Source: Caballeronia glathei (GTDB lineage: Bacteria > Pseudomonadota > Gammaproteobacteria > Burkholderiales > Burkholderiaceae). From it: a stretch of 64,000 nt of DNA. The position numbers and the translations under genes were made by a program. The stretch lies in the NCBI RefSeq assembly GCF_000698595.1, contig NZ_JFHC01000042.1:1-64000 (forward strand). Direction: 5' to 3'. Each line of letters begins with the position of its first letter. Within the stretch, counting starts at the first letter, position 1. Below, piece after piece: positions 17,296-28,799 of this stretch. A model generated the notes under the pieces. It saw only the letters and a list, made by a program, of their open reading frames with translations, had not been told where the DNA came from and did no database searches.

Positions 17296-19167
17296 ATGAA
17301 TCAGCCCGCAGTCGTAGTCGAACAGAACAACAACGCCGTCGAAATCGATGCCCCGGCGTATGTCAGACACCGAAAACTCATCGACTGGGTCCAGCGCGTC
17401 GCCGCGCTGGCGAAACCGGCCCGCATCGTCTGGTGCGACGGAAGCCAGGCGGAATACGACCGCTTGTGCGATCAGATGGTTTCCGCCGGCACGCTCAAGA
17501 AACTCAACCCCGCCAAACGCCCCAACTCCTATCTTGCCTGTTCCGATGCGTCCGACGTCGCCCGCGTCGAAGACCGCACCTTCATCTGCTCGAAGCGTCC
17601 GGAAGACGCGGGCCCGACGAACAACTGGATCGATCCGCAGGAAATGCGCAGCACGCTCGACGGTCTCTTCGACGGTGCGATGCGCGGCCGCACGATGTAC
17701 GTCGTGCCGTTCTCGATGGGGCCGCTCGGCTCGCCGATCGCGCATATCGGCGTGGAGCTCTCCGACAGCCCGTATGTCGTCACGAACATGCGGATCATGA
17801 CGCGCATGGGCCGCGCGGTATACGACGTCCTCGGCACCGACGGCGAGTTCGTGCCGTGCGTGCATTCGGTCGGCGCGCCGCTCGCGGCGGGGCAGAAGGA
17901 CGTGCCGTGGCCGTGCAACGACACGAAGTACATCGTCCATTTCCCCGAGGCGCGCGAAATCTGGAGCTTCGGCTCGGGCTACGGCGGCAACGCGCTCCTC
18001 GGCAAGAAGTGCTTCGCGCTGCGCATCGCCTCGACGATGGGCCGCGACCAGGGCTGGCTCGCCGAACACATGCTGATCCTCGGCGTGACATCGCCGAAGG
18101 GGCGCAAGTATCACGTGGCGGCGGCGTTCCCGTCGGCGTGCGGCAAGACCAACTTCGCCATGCTGATCCCGCCCGAGGACATGAACGGCTGGAAGGTGAC
18201 GACGATCGGCGACGACATCGCCTGGATCAAGCCGGGCCGCGACGGGCGTCTTTACGCGATCAACCCGGAGGCGGGCTATTTCGGCGTCGCGCCGGGCACG
18301 AGCGAAAAGACCAACTTCAACGCGATGGCGACGCTCAAGGCGAACGTGATCTTCACGAACGTCGCGCTCACCGACGACGGCGACGTCTGGTGGGAAGGCA
18401 TGACCGACACGCCGCCCGCGCATCTCATCGACTGGCAGGGCCGCGACTGGACGCCGGAAATCGCGAAGAAAACCGGCGCGAAGGCCGCGCACCCGAACGC
18501 GCGCTTCACGGCGCCGGCGTCGCAGTGTCCGTCGATCGATCCGGATTGGGAGAATCCGGCGGGCGTTCCGATCGACGCGTTCATCTTCGGCGGCCGCCGC
18601 TCGAACACGGTGCCGCTCGTCACGCAGGCGCGCGACTGGAAGGAAGGCGTCTACATGGCGGCCACGATGGGCTCGGAAACCACGGCGGCGGCCGCAGGCC
18701 AGGAGGGCGTCGTGCGACGCGACCCGTTCGCCATGCTCCCGTTCTGCGGTTACAACATGAGCGATTATTTCGGCCACTGGCTGAAAATGGGGGAAAAACT
18801 CGACGCATCGCGCTCGAATCCACCGAAATTCTTCTGCGTCAACTGGTTCCGCAAGGGCGACGACGGCAAGTTCGTCTGGCCGGGGTTCGGCGAGAACATG
18901 CGGGTGCTGAACTGGATCATCGGCCGGATCGAAGGGTCGGCGAAGGGCGAGGAGCATGCCTTCGGCATCTCGCCGCGCTACGAGGACATCGACTGGGGCG
19001 AACTCGATTTCACGCGCGATCAGTTCGAGAAGGTGATTTCGGTGAACGACGCGGCCTGGCGCGACGAGCTGGCGCTTCATGAAGAATTATTCATGAAGTT
19101 GCAGCACGGCCTTCCGGACGAGTTGCCGGAGGCCAAGGCCGGCATCGAAAAGCGTCTCGCGGCGTAA
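17296..19167 (+). CDS. pckG: Phosphoenolpyruvate carboxykinase (GTP)
   Basis: This enzyme converts oxaloacetate and GTP to phosphoenolpyruvate, GDP and CO2, the first step of gluconeogenesis from TCA intermediates, in the cytoplasm. The 623-residue length fits the GTP class (about 600-620) and not the ATP class (about 530). The P-loop FPSACGKTN spans residues 278-286 and contains the active-site Cys282 typical of GTP-PEPCK. The block FGGRRSNTVPLV and the C-terminal FCGYNMSDYFGHW are family signatures. CGGAGACAG precedes the ATG. It has a long upstream region and appears to be a single-gene unit, followed by a LysR regulator on the same strand. Confidence 0.96.
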   Translation: MNQPAVVVEQNNNAVEIDAPAYVRHRKLIDWVQRVAALAKPARIVWCDGSQAEYDRLCDQMVSAGTLKKLNPAKRPNSYLACSDASDVARVEDRTFICSKRPEDAGPTNNWIDPQEMRSTLDGLFDGAMRGRTMYVVPFSMGPLGSPIAHIGVELSDSPYVVTNMRIMTRMGRAVYDVLGTDGEFVPCVHSVGAPLAAGQKDVPWPCNDTKYIVHFPEAREIWSFGSGYGGNALLGKKCFALRIASTMGRDQGWLAEHMLILGVTSPKGRKYHVAAAFPSACGKTNFAMLIPPEDMNGWKVTTIGDDIAWIKPGRDGRLYAINPEAGYFGVAPGTSEKTNFNAMATLKANVIFTNVALTDDGDVWWEGMTDTPPAHLIDWQGRDWTPEIAKKTGAKAAHPNARFTAPASQCPSIDPDWENPAGVPIDAFIFGGRRSNTVPLVTQARDWKEGVYMAATMGSETTAAAAGQEGVVRRDPFAMLPFCGYNMSDYFGHWLKMGEKLDASRSNPPKFFCVNWFRKGDDGKFVWPGFGENMRVLNWIIGRIEGSAKGEEHAFGISPRYEDIDWGELDFTRDQFEKVISVNDAAWRDELALHEELFMKLQHGLPDELPEAKAGIEKRLAA

Positions 19168-19484
19168 TGGATTAACCCTGCCAGCCGAATCAATCCCCAA
19201 TACCGGGTTCCGCGCACGCGGACCCGGCTGTGGGGTGCAAATAACCCGCCAAAACTGGCGCGGCCAGCTTTTCATAATTACGCCCGCTTACATAATGCAC
19301 ACATAAACGTTGTGCGAAACGCAACAATCGGCGATCTTTCACCTTACTAGGGCGTAAACCCGAAAACTTTCATCGAAAAACCTGTAAGAACTGGCAACTT
19401 CTGCACGATTTCTCAAGTCCTAGGATAATTCTGCATTGCAATGAATCAGAATTTGAAGTCCGCTTTTGCGGCAGGAGTTGTCCC
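19168..19484. other. Intergenic region between pckG and the LysR gene
   Basis: A 317-base gap. A GC-rich imperfect hairpin (about 19203-19227, CCGGG stem) lies 36 bases after the pckG stop but lacks a T-run, so it is only a weak terminator candidate. The second half is AT-rich. It contains GATAAT (19424-19429), a possible -10 box, and the nested dyad at 19428-19452 described separately. The lysR-type gene has an AGGAG ribosome site. Confidence 0.5.
19428..19452. promoter_or_regulatory. Nested palindrome upstream of the LysR gene, candidate operator
   Basis: ATTCTG (19428-19433) and CAGAAT (19447-19452) are inverted repeats. They flank a perfect 10-bp palindrome CATTGCAATG (19434-19443). The element overlaps the end of a GATAAT box and ends 33 bases before the start codon. 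A site here could let the regulator control its own gene, as many LysR proteins do; that role is inferred. Confidence 0.4.
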
Positions 19485-20609
19485 ATGGATCATTTGCAGT
19501 CGATGAAAGTATTCGTCCGCGTTGCCGACCTCGGCAGTTTCGCCCGGGCAGCCAGCGCGATGGATATCTCGAACGCGGTGGCGACGCGCCACATCGCGGA
19601 CCTCGAAGGGCGCCTCGGCACGCGTCTGCTCAACCGCACCACGCGCAGCCTGTCGCTCACCGAGTCCGGCCAGGTCTATCTGGAGCGCGCCCGGCAGATT
19701 CTCGACGATCTCGAAGACGTCGAGCAGATGGTGGTCGCGCGCAATCACGAGCCGGTCGGTTCGCTACGGATCGTCGCGCCCGTGGTGTTCGGGCTGCACA
19801 ACCTCGCGCCGGTTCTGCAGACCTATGCACAGCGCTATCCGAAGGTCATTCCCGATGTCACGCTCGTCGACCGGCAGGTCGATCTGGTTGAAGAGGGGTT
19901 CGATGTCGGCATCGTGATCGCGCGGCAGGTGAGGAGCGCGAGCGTGGTGACGCGGCGTCTGACGACCGGCTGCATGACCGTGTGCGCCACGCCGGCCTAT
20001 CTGGAGAAGCACGGCACGCCAACGCGCCCCGAGGAACTGCTCGCGCATCCGTGCCTGAGCCTGCCGTCGGAATACTGGGGCGACGAGCGCGTGTTCACCG
20101 GGCCGGACGGCGAGGTGCGCGTGCGGCCGTCGAACGTGATCGTCGCGAACAATACCGAGATGCTGCGCCAGTTCGCGCTGCTCGGCATGGGTATCGCGAT
20201 CCTGCCGAGCTACCTGATCGGCAACGACACGACCCGCGGCCGGCTGGTGCGCCTGCTCTCGGACTACCGGCTGCCGCAGGTCGAGATCAACGTCGCGTAT
20301 CCGAGCCGCCGTCATTTGCCGGCGAAGGTGCGCACGTTCATCGATCACCTCGTCGAGCACTTCAGCCAGACGCCGAATCATCAGCTCGGCGAGCAGTGGA
20401 TCAAGGACGGGATCGCCAAGCCCGGCGCGCCCGCGATGAACGACGACGGCAGTTCGGGGTCGCTCGTCGCGCACTCGGCCTATGCGGAAGCCGAGGACGA
20501 GCCGCAGCCGGTCGCGGCGGCGGCACGGTCCATCGACGGCGAACTCGGGCCGAAGCTCGCCAAGCCGTCGCGTACGCGTCCGCGGATGCCGGTGCATTCA
20601 CCGTTCTGA
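19485..20609 (+). CDS. LysR family transcriptional regulator
   Basis: A 374-residue LysR-type regulator. Residues 1-60 form the winged helix-turn-helix (VADLGSFARAASAMDISNAV, then LEGRLGTRLLNRTTRSLSLT). Residues about 90-295 are the periplasmic-binding-like effector domain. It belongs to the subgroup with DHLQSMKVFVRVAD at the N-terminus. It is about 70 residues longer than the usual 300; the extra C-terminal tail is rich in Ala, Glu, Pro and Ser and looks disordered. Targets are unknown. An AGGAG site supports the start at 19485, and a candidate operator lies 33 bases upstream. Downstream a terminator separates it from the convergent topB. Confidence 0.9.
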   Translation: MDHLQSMKVFVRVADLGSFARAASAMDISNAVATRHIADLEGRLGTRLLNRTTRSLSLTESGQVYLERARQILDDLEDVEQMVVARNHEPVGSLRIVAPVVFGLHNLAPVLQTYAQRYPKVIPDVTLVDRQVDLVEEGFDVGIVIARQVRSASVVTRRLTTGCMTVCATPAYLEKHGTPTRPEELLAHPCLSLPSEYWGDERVFTGPDGEVRVRPSNVIVANNTEMLRQFALLGMGIAILPSYLIGNDTTRGRLVRLLSDYRLPQVEINVAYPSRRHLPAKVRTFIDHLVEHFSQTPNHQLGEQWIKDGIAKPGAPAMNDDGSSGSLVAHSAYAEAEDEPQPVAAAARSIDGELGPKLAKPSRTRPRMPVHSPF

Positions 20610-20639
20610 ATCCTGGGCGGTTGTCGTTTTATTTGCGAA

Positions 20640-20661
20640 GGGCCCGATAGCGGGCTCTTTT
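20640..20661 (+). terminator. Intrinsic terminator of the LysR gene
   Basis: A 7-bp stem GGGCCCG/CGGGCTC (one G-T pair) with an ATAG loop is followed by TTTT, 30 bases after the stop codon. Confidence 0.65.
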
Positions 20662-20719
20662 CGTTCGGGTTCGCTGAAATCATGGAGCGAAAATCACCCG
20701 CACGAGCGCCCAAGCGAAA

Positions 20720-20750
20720 AAAAAGCCCGTGCATCGTTCACGGGCTTTTT
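20720..20750. terminator. Bidirectional intrinsic terminator between the LysR gene and topB
   Basis: A perfect 12-bp stem (20720-20731 with 20739-20750), core GCCCGTG/CACGGGC with a 7-base loop, carries an A-run on one side and a T-run on the other. It lies 22 bases beyond the topB stop on the minus strand and can also stop readthrough from the LysR gene. Confidence 0.85.
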
Positions 20751-20772
20751 GCCTGACAAACGTCCGGCCGGA

Positions 20773-23427
<2,655 letters not shown>

Positions 23428-23588
23428 GACTCAATATAGTTGGGGACTGGCATCGGCCCCGGTTTGGGACCCTTTAACGACCGCTTTATAGCACACGGTA
23501 CGCGGGGCGCGCGCCCCACATCCGATAAAAGCGGCCGTTCACCGGCGAACGCAACGGCTTCCGGACCCGCGCCGCCGACGCGGTTTTC

Positions 23589-23966
23589 TTATGCGGCGAC
23601 GAGCGCGGGACGCAATTTCGGCGCGCCCGCCATATTCGGCAGCGCGGTCAGATCGACGAGCATCCGCGCGACGATCGAAACCTGGGGCAGCACCGTACCG
23701 AAAAAACGGGTCGTGATCGAGTCTTCGATCAGGATGGTCGGAAAGTTTTCGACATCGAGATCCTCGAAGCGATCCGCCTGGCTCTCGATGTCGATCCACG
23801 CGAAGCAGATCTCCGGGTGCGCGTCGGCAAGCCGGTCGAAGCCCTCGCGATAATCGCGGCAGGTCCCGCACCATTCGGCGCACAGGCAGGCGACGAACAG
23901 CGTATCGGGTTCGCCGATACGTTCGGCGATCCGCTCGGCGTCGGTGTCGAGATTGAGCGCGGGCAT
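23589..23966 (-). CDS. Thioredoxin-family protein
   Basis: A 125-residue thioredoxin-fold protein with the redox motif WCGTCRDY: the active site is C-G-T-C, not the C-G-P-C of ordinary thioredoxin, so its redox potential probably differs. The conserved cis-proline is in NFPTILI. No signal peptide is seen, so it is cytoplasmic. The ATG at 23966 (MPALNLDTDAERI) has AAGGAA just upstream, which decides against the longer frame to 24044. It lies 74 bases downstream of dprA on the same strand. The partner protein is unknown. Confidence 0.85.
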   Translation of the reverse strand: MPALNLDTDAERIAERIGEPDTLFVACLCAEWCGTCRDYREGFDRLADAHPEICFAWIDIESQADRFEDLDVENFPTILIEDSITTRFFGTVLPQVSIVARMLVDLTALPNMAGAPKLRPALVAA

Positions 23967-24040
23967 GGTTCCTTGGTCGTCTTTTCGCGTGCAGGTCGCT
24001 TTTACTGCGGATTTTTCAGCGAATGTAGCATGACGTGGCG

Positions 24041-25324
24041 TCACGAGCGTTCGACGCGCACGAAGCGGCCTCCCGGCAACGTCTCGATACGGCCTGCCAG
24101 TTCGAGTTGCAGCAGCAGGCCCTGCAGCGCCGCGCCCTCCAGTTCGGTGCGCGAGGCGAGGATTTCAAGCGTCGCGGGAGCGTGGCCGAGCGCGGCTAGC
24201 ACCCGTTCGGCCTCCGGGCTGTGTTGCGCGGGCGCGACGCGTGCGGACGCCCAGGACGCGGTGGCGGCAGGCGGTGGCGACGAAACGGCGCTGCCCGCAC
24301 GGGTAGCCGACGCGCCGCCGCGCGCGCTGTTCGAGACACCCTGGCGCGAGCCGCCGGCGCTTTTCTCGACAGTCGGCGCCGGCGCCAGACCGAATTCCTC
24401 CAGCACCTCTTCGGGTGTTTCGACGAGTTTTGCGCCTTGCTTGATCATCCGGTGGCAGCCGCGCGACAGCGGCGCGTGAATCGATCCGGGAATCGCGAAC
24501 ACATCGCGCCCCATTTCATTCGCGAGCCGCGCGGTGATCAGCGACCCGGAGCGCATTGCTGCCTCGACGATCAGCACGCCGCCGGCGAGCCCCGCAATCA
24601 GCCGGTTGCGCTGCGGAAAGTTCGCTGACCGGGCCGGCGTGCCGAGCGGCCATTCGGAGACGATCACGCCGTGCGCCGCGATTTCGTGCGCGAGCGGACG
24701 ATGCTGGGCCGGATACACGAGATCCGCGCCCGTCCCGATCACCGCGACCGTGCTGCCGCGTCCTTCGAGCGCGCCGCGATGGGCCGCGGCGTCGATGCCG
24801 AACGCAAGCCCGGAGACGACCGCCAGCCCGGCGTCGGAGAGAGCGTGCGCGAAGCGGCGCGCATCCTCGATGCCCTGCGGCGTCGCGCTCCTGCTGCCGA
24901 CGACGGCAACCGAGCGCGTCTGCAGCAATTCCGCGCGACCCTTTACATATAGCAGCGGCGGCGGGTCCGGCATCGTGAGCAATGCGCGGGGGTAGGCGAT
25001 GTCGGCGAGCGTCAGGATGTGGTTGCCCGGCATCGACATCCATTCGCATGTGCGCGTGAGGTATTCGTCGAAACTGCCCGCCTCCACGCCCTGCGGCGGC
25101 GCGAGCACCGCATTGGCGGCCGCTTCGCCCGCAATCGCGGCGAGCGCGCCGAACGACTGGGCCAGCACCGCCTGCGGGGAGCCGAATTCGCGCAGCAGCG
25201 TGCGCAGCGCGAGCGGCCGCAGGCCGCCTGCGTTCGCGAGCAGGAGCCATGCGCGCAGGTCGTCGGCGGGCGCGGGAGCCACGTCCGGCGCGGCAGGGGC
25301 GGTCAGCAGGGCGTCAGTCGACAT
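24041..25324 (-). CDS. dprA: DNA-processing protein DprA
   Basis: DprA binds incoming single-stranded DNA and loads RecA during natural transformation. The 427-residue protein has a SAM-like N-terminal region, then the Rossmann-type DprA/Smf core (VAVVGSRSATPQG, SGLAFGIDAAAH, NFPQRNRLIAGL, MRSGSLITA), then a low-complexity Ala/Ser/Pro linker of roughly 60 residues, and a C-terminal winged helix (LASRTELEGAALQGLLLQLE). The start at 25324 is divergent from def with 198 bases between. The pairing of dprA with def and fmt on the other strand is common in proteobacteria. Confidence 0.94.
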   Translation of the reverse strand: MSTDALLTAPAAPDVAPAPADDLRAWLLLANAGGLRPLALRTLLREFGSPQAVLAQSFGALAAIAGEAAANAVLAPPQGVEAGSFDEYLTRTCEWMSMPGNHILTLADIAYPRALLTMPDPPPLLYVKGRAELLQTRSVAVVGSRSATPQGIEDARRFAHALSDAGLAVVSGLAFGIDAAAHRGALEGRGSTVAVIGTGADLVYPAQHRPLAHEIAAHGVIVSEWPLGTPARSANFPQRNRLIAGLAGGVLIVEAAMRSGSLITARLANEMGRDVFAIPGSIHAPLSRGCHRMIKQGAKLVETPEEVLEEFGLAPAPTVEKSAGGSRQGVSNSARGGASATRAGSAVSSPPPAATASWASARVAPAQHSPEAERVLAALGHAPATLEILASRTELEGAALQGLLLQLELAGRIETLPGGRFVRVERS

Positions 25325-25522
25325 GTTAAGATTTTCATATTCCGAAACACAAAAAAGTCGTCGTCCGGCAGCGTTCCCGACCGGCTGACAAGGCGTCGCC
25401 GCTCGCGTGCGGCGTTGAATCCGAGCGATTCAGCCGCACATCTTCCGCATGCCGGAACGCATTCGCAACCTGGCCGAATGGCCGACTTTCGCGCGCCGAG
25501 GCGTGCGTCGATAATCCGAAAC

Positions 25523-26026
25523 ATGGCTCTGCTCAAAATACTCAACTACCCGGACAAGCGGCTGAACAAGGTGGCGAAACCCGTTGCAGCCGTCGATGAC
25601 CGCATTCGCAAGCTCGTTGCCGACATGGCCGAGACGATGTACGCGGCGCCCGGCGTCGGGCTCGCGGCCACGCAGGTGGACGCGCATGAACGCGTGATCG
25701 TGATCGACGTGTCGGATGCGCACGACGAATTGCAGGTCTTCATCAATCCGGAAATCGTCTGGTCGAGCGAAACCAGGAAGGAATGGGAAGAAGGCTGCCT
25801 CTCGGTGCCCGGCATCTACGACTTCGTGGAGCGGCCCGAAAAAGTGCGCGTGAAGGCGCTGAACGAGAAAGGCGAGACCTTCGAGATCGACTGCGACGGG
25901 CTGCTCGCCGTGTGCATCCAGCACGAAATGGATCATCTGGAAGGTCACGTGTTCGTCGAATACTTGTCGCAGCTGAAGCAGACGCGTATCCGCGGCAAGA
26001 TGAAGAAGCTCGAAAAGGCGCTGTGA
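25523..26026 (+). CDS. def: Peptide deformylase
   Basis: Removes the formyl group from the N-terminal methionine of new proteins as they leave the ribosome. The 167-residue protein has all three family motifs: GVGLAATQ, EGCLSV with metal ligand Cys92, and QHEMDH with ligands His134 and His138 and catalytic Glu135. The length is typical. The ATG at 25523 opens the conserved N-terminus (MALLKILNYPDKRL); the longer upstream frame is not part of the protein. It is followed by fmt after 40 bases, the usual def-fmt operon that handles formyl-methionine at both ends of translation. Confidence 0.97.
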   Translation: MALLKILNYPDKRLNKVAKPVAAVDDRIRKLVADMAETMYAAPGVGLAATQVDAHERVIVIDVSDAHDELQVFINPEIVWSSETRKEWEEGCLSVPGIYDFVERPEKVRVKALNEKGETFEIDCDGLLAVCIQHEMDHLEGHVFVEYLSQLKQTRIRGKMKKLEKAL

Positions 26027-26066
26027 GGCGCTTTTTGTCCCACGTTTTCGCAGGCTGCCCCACCCG

Positions 26067-27053
26067 ATGACCCAATCGCTGCGCGTCGTTTTCGCCGGAA
26101 CGCCGGAATTTGCCGCCGCCGCGCTCGCGGCAGTCCATGCGGCCGGATTTGCCGTTCCGCTCGTGCTCACCCAGCCGGACCGGCCCGCCGGGCGCGGCAT
26201 GAAGCTGACGGCGAGCCCGGTGAAGCGTTTTGCGGTGGAACAGGGGATCGACGTCGCGCAGCCGCCGTCGCTGCGTCGCAACGGGAAGTATCCGGAAGAC
26301 GCGGCCAGGGCGATCGACCTGCTGCGCGCGACACCCCACGACGTCATGGTCGTGGCCGCCTATGGGCTGATCCTGCCGCAGGAAGTGCTCGATATCGCGC
26401 CGCACGGGGCGATCAACATCCACGGATCGCTGCTGCCGCGCTGGCGCGGTGCCGCGCCGATCCATCGCGCGATCGAGGCGGGCGACACCGAAACCGGCAT
26501 CACGCTGATGCAGATGGACGCCGGGCTCGACACGGGTCCGATGATCCGCGATGCGCGCATCCCGATTCTCCCGAACGACACCACCGGCACGCTGCACGAC
26601 CGGCTTGCGCAGCTCGGGGCGGAACTCGTCGTAGAGGGGCTGCGCGATCTGGAGCGTGACGGCCGGCTGCCGTCCACGCCGCAGCCGGCGGAGGGCGCGA
26701 CCTACGCCGAGAAGATCGCCAAGCACGAGGCCGCGCTCGACTGGCGCCGTCCCGCCGACGTGCTCGCCCGCCAGATCCGCGCGTTCGATCCGTTTCCGGG
26801 CGCGTTCGGCACGCTCGACGGCGTCGCGGTGAAGATATGGGCGGGGCAGGCGCTGGCGTCGGCGGCAGGGGCGCAGCCGGGCACGATCGTCGATGTCGGG
26901 CCGGACGGCGTGGTCGTCGCGTGCGGCGAGGGTGCGCTGCGGCTCACTCAGCTGCAAAAGCCCGGCGGCAAGCGCCTGCCGGCGCGCGAATTTCTTGCCG
27001 GAGCGCAACTCGCGAGCGGCCAGCGGTTTCAGGAGGGGTTGCCGGCCGCCTGA
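26067..27053 (+). CDS. fmt: Methionyl-tRNA formyltransferase
   Basis: Transfers a formyl group from 10-formyltetrahydrofolate to initiator Met-tRNA. The 328-residue protein has the N-terminal formyltransferase fold with the folate-binding signature HGSLLPRWRGAAP, the specificity segment TQPDRPAGRGMKL near residue 36, and the C-terminal OB-like domain that binds tRNA. Its length is near the E. coli 315. It is the second gene of the def-fmt unit. After it, 78 bases lead to an exporter gene with no clear terminator, so readthrough is possible. Confidence 0.97.
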   Translation: MTQSLRVVFAGTPEFAAAALAAVHAAGFAVPLVLTQPDRPAGRGMKLTASPVKRFAVEQGIDVAQPPSLRRNGKYPEDAARAIDLLRATPHDVMVVAAYGLILPQEVLDIAPHGAINIHGSLLPRWRGAAPIHRAIEAGDTETGITLMQMDAGLDTGPMIRDARIPILPNDTTGTLHDRLAQLGAELVVEGLRDLERDGRLPSTPQPAEGATYAEKIAKHEAALDWRRPADVLARQIRAFDPFPGAFGTLDGVAVKIWAGQALASAAGAQPGTIVDVGPDGVVVACGEGALRLTQLQKPGGKRLPAREFLAGAQLASGQRFQEGLPAA

Positions 27054-27131
27054 CGCGCGCGGACGGCGTGCGCGCGCTTGCCCAAGCGCTAAAATGAAAG
27101 GCTCTGATTACGCGTCTGTCCGGAGTCACCG

Positions 27132-27776
27132 ATGCTCGGCATTACCAGCTTCACCCTGTTCCTCGTCGCCGTTTTCCTGCTGAACGTGACGCCGGGTCCC
27201 GACACCGCTTACATCGTCGGACGCAGCGTCGCGCAAGGCCGTGGCGCGGGCATCGTCTCCGCGCTCGGCATTTCCGCCGGCTGCATCGTGCACACGCTCG
27301 CCTGCGCCTTCGGCCTGACGGCGCTTCTGGCTGCCTCGGCCACCGCGTTCACGGTCATCAAGGTCGCCGGTGCGATTTATCTGATTTATCTCGGCGTGCG
27401 CCTCATGCTGGCGAAACCCGATTCCAATGCCGCCGCAACTGCCGAAATCAGCGCCAAAGCCGCGCCCAAGCCGCTGCGGCAGCTTTTCGCGCAGGGATTC
27501 ATCACGAACGTGCTGAACCCGAAGGTCGTGCTGTTCTTCGTGTCGTTCTTTCCGCAGTTCGTCGTCGCCGACAGCCCCCACAAGGTGCCCGCGTTCCTCA
27601 CGCTCGGGCTCGTCTTCATCTTGATGAGCACGGTCTGGAACGGTTTAGTCGCGTGGATCGCGGGCAGCGTGACGCAGCGCTTCTCGGGCAAGCCGGGTAT
27701 CAAGGCGTGGTTCGACCGGGGTGTCGGCGGCGCGTTCGTCGGACTCGGCATCAAACTCGCCACGTCACACAGGTGA
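27132..27776 (+). CDS. LysE/RhtB family amino-acid exporter
   Basis: A 214-residue inner-membrane protein with about six hydrophobic segments. The family signature NVTPGPDTAYIVGRSVAQGR is in the first loop. Such proteins export amino acids or their analogues (lysine, homoserine, threonine, leucine); the substrate here is not known. The start at 27132 gives the normal N-terminus. The stop codon overlaps the -35-like box of a candidate heat-shock promoter for htpX. It may be co-transcribed with def-fmt. Confidence 0.88.
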   Translation: MLGITSFTLFLVAVFLLNVTPGPDTAYIVGRSVAQGRGAGIVSALGISAGCIVHTLACAFGLTALLAASATAFTVIKVAGAIYLIYLGVRLMLAKPDSNAAATAEISAKAAPKPLRQLFAQGFITNVLNPKVVLFFVSFFPQFVVADSPHKVPAFLTLGLVFILMSTVWNGLVAWIAGSVTQRFSGKPGIKAWFDRGVGGAFVGLGIKLATSHR

Positions 27777-27803
27777 TTGAATTATTGCGGGATGCCCCTA
27801 TCT
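27776..27803 (+). promoter_or_regulatory. Candidate sigma-32 (heat-shock) promoter of htpX
   Basis: ATTGAAT (27776-27782) resembles the sigma-32 -35 box CTTGAAA, and after 12 bases CCCCTATCT (27795-27803) resembles the -10 box CCCCATNT. Transcription would start near 27810. HtpX is a known heat-shock protein in E. coli, which fits. A separate TACAAT at 27815-27820 could serve a sigma-70 promoter but has no good -35 partner. Confidence 0.45.
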
Positions 27804-27891
27804 AACATTTTGCTTACAATCATGGGCCGGGGGTGGACCCCGGCCCATTCGCGCGGGACGCGCTACTGATATAGGGTGAGGAGTTCAAGAC

Positions 27892-28746
27892 ATGTTCAAC
27901 TGGGTCAAAACCGCGATGCTGATGGCAGCGATCACGGCCCTTTTTGTCGTGATCGGCGGGATGATAGGCGGGTCGAAGGGAATGATGCTCGCGCTGCTCA
28001 TCGCGCTCGGCATGAATTTCTTTTCGTACTGGTTCTCCGACAAGATGGTGCTGCGCATGTACAACGCGCAGGAAGTCGACGAAACCAGCGCGCCGCAGTT
28101 CTACCGGATGGTGCGCGACCTCGCGGCGCGCGCCCAGTTGCCGATGCCGCGCGTCTACCTGATCAACGAAGACGCGCCGAACGCGTTCGCCACCGGCCGT
28201 AACCCGGAGCACGCGGCCGTCGCGGCCACGACGGGAATCCTGCGCGTGCTCTCGGAGCGTGAACTGCGCGGCGTGATGGCGCACGAGCTTGCGCACGTGA
28301 AGCATCGCGACATCCTGATTTCGACCGTCTCGGCGACGATGGCGGGCGCGATCTCGGCGATCGCGAACTTCGCGATGTTCTTCGGCGGCCGCGATGATGA
28401 AGGCCGTCCGTCGAATCCGATCGCAAGCATCGCGGTGGCGATCCTCGCGCCGATCGCGGGCGCGCTGATCCAGATGGCGATTTCGCGGGCACGCGAGTTC
28501 GAAGCCGACCGCGGCGGCGCGCAGATTTCCGGCGATCCGCAGGCGCTCGCGAGCGCGCTGGAGAAGATCCACGCCTACGCGTCCGGTGTGCCGTTCCCGA
28601 CGGCCGAGGCGCATCCGGCCACGGCACAGATGATGATCATGAATCCTCTGTCGGGCGGGACGATCGCGAACCTGTTCTCGACACACCCGGCCACGGAAGA
28701 GCGCGTCGCCCGGCTGATGGAGATGGCGCGGACCGGGCGCATATAA
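27892..28746 (+). CDS. htpX: Membrane zinc metalloprotease HtpX (M48)
   Basis: HtpX is an inner-membrane M48 zinc protease that degrades damaged or misassembled membrane proteins. The 284-residue protein has two N-terminal membrane segments (residues about 5-45), the zinc site HELAH at 131-135 and the third ligand Glu204 in REFEADRGG. Two further hydrophobic stretches follow the HExxH. GAGGAG precedes the ATG. It has its own leader with a candidate sigma-32 promoter and a strong hairpin (27822-27848), and is closed by a terminator after the stop, so it is likely a single-gene, stress-controlled unit. Confidence 0.95.
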   Translation: MFNWVKTAMLMAAITALFVVIGGMIGGSKGMMLALLIALGMNFFSYWFSDKMVLRMYNAQEVDETSAPQFYRMVRDLAARAQLPMPRVYLINEDAPNAFATGRNPEHAAVAATTGILRVLSERELRGVMAHELAHVKHRDILISTVSATMAGAISAIANFAMFFGGRDDEGRPSNPIASIAVAILAPIAGALIQMAISRAREFEADRGGAQISGDPQALASALEKIHAYASGVPFPTAEAHPATAQMMIMNPLSGGTIANLFSTHPATEERVARLMEMARTGRI

Positions 28747-28767
28747 CAGGCGGCACGCAGCAGCAAG

Positions 28768-28799
28768 AGCCGTTCGGGGTCGCCCCGAACGGCTTTTTT
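28768..28799 (+). terminator. Intrinsic terminator of htpX
   Basis: A perfect 12-bp stem (28768-28779 with 28783-28794; AGCCGTTCGGGG) with a 3-base loop is followed by a run of six T. It lies 21 bases past the htpX stop. Confidence 0.88.
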
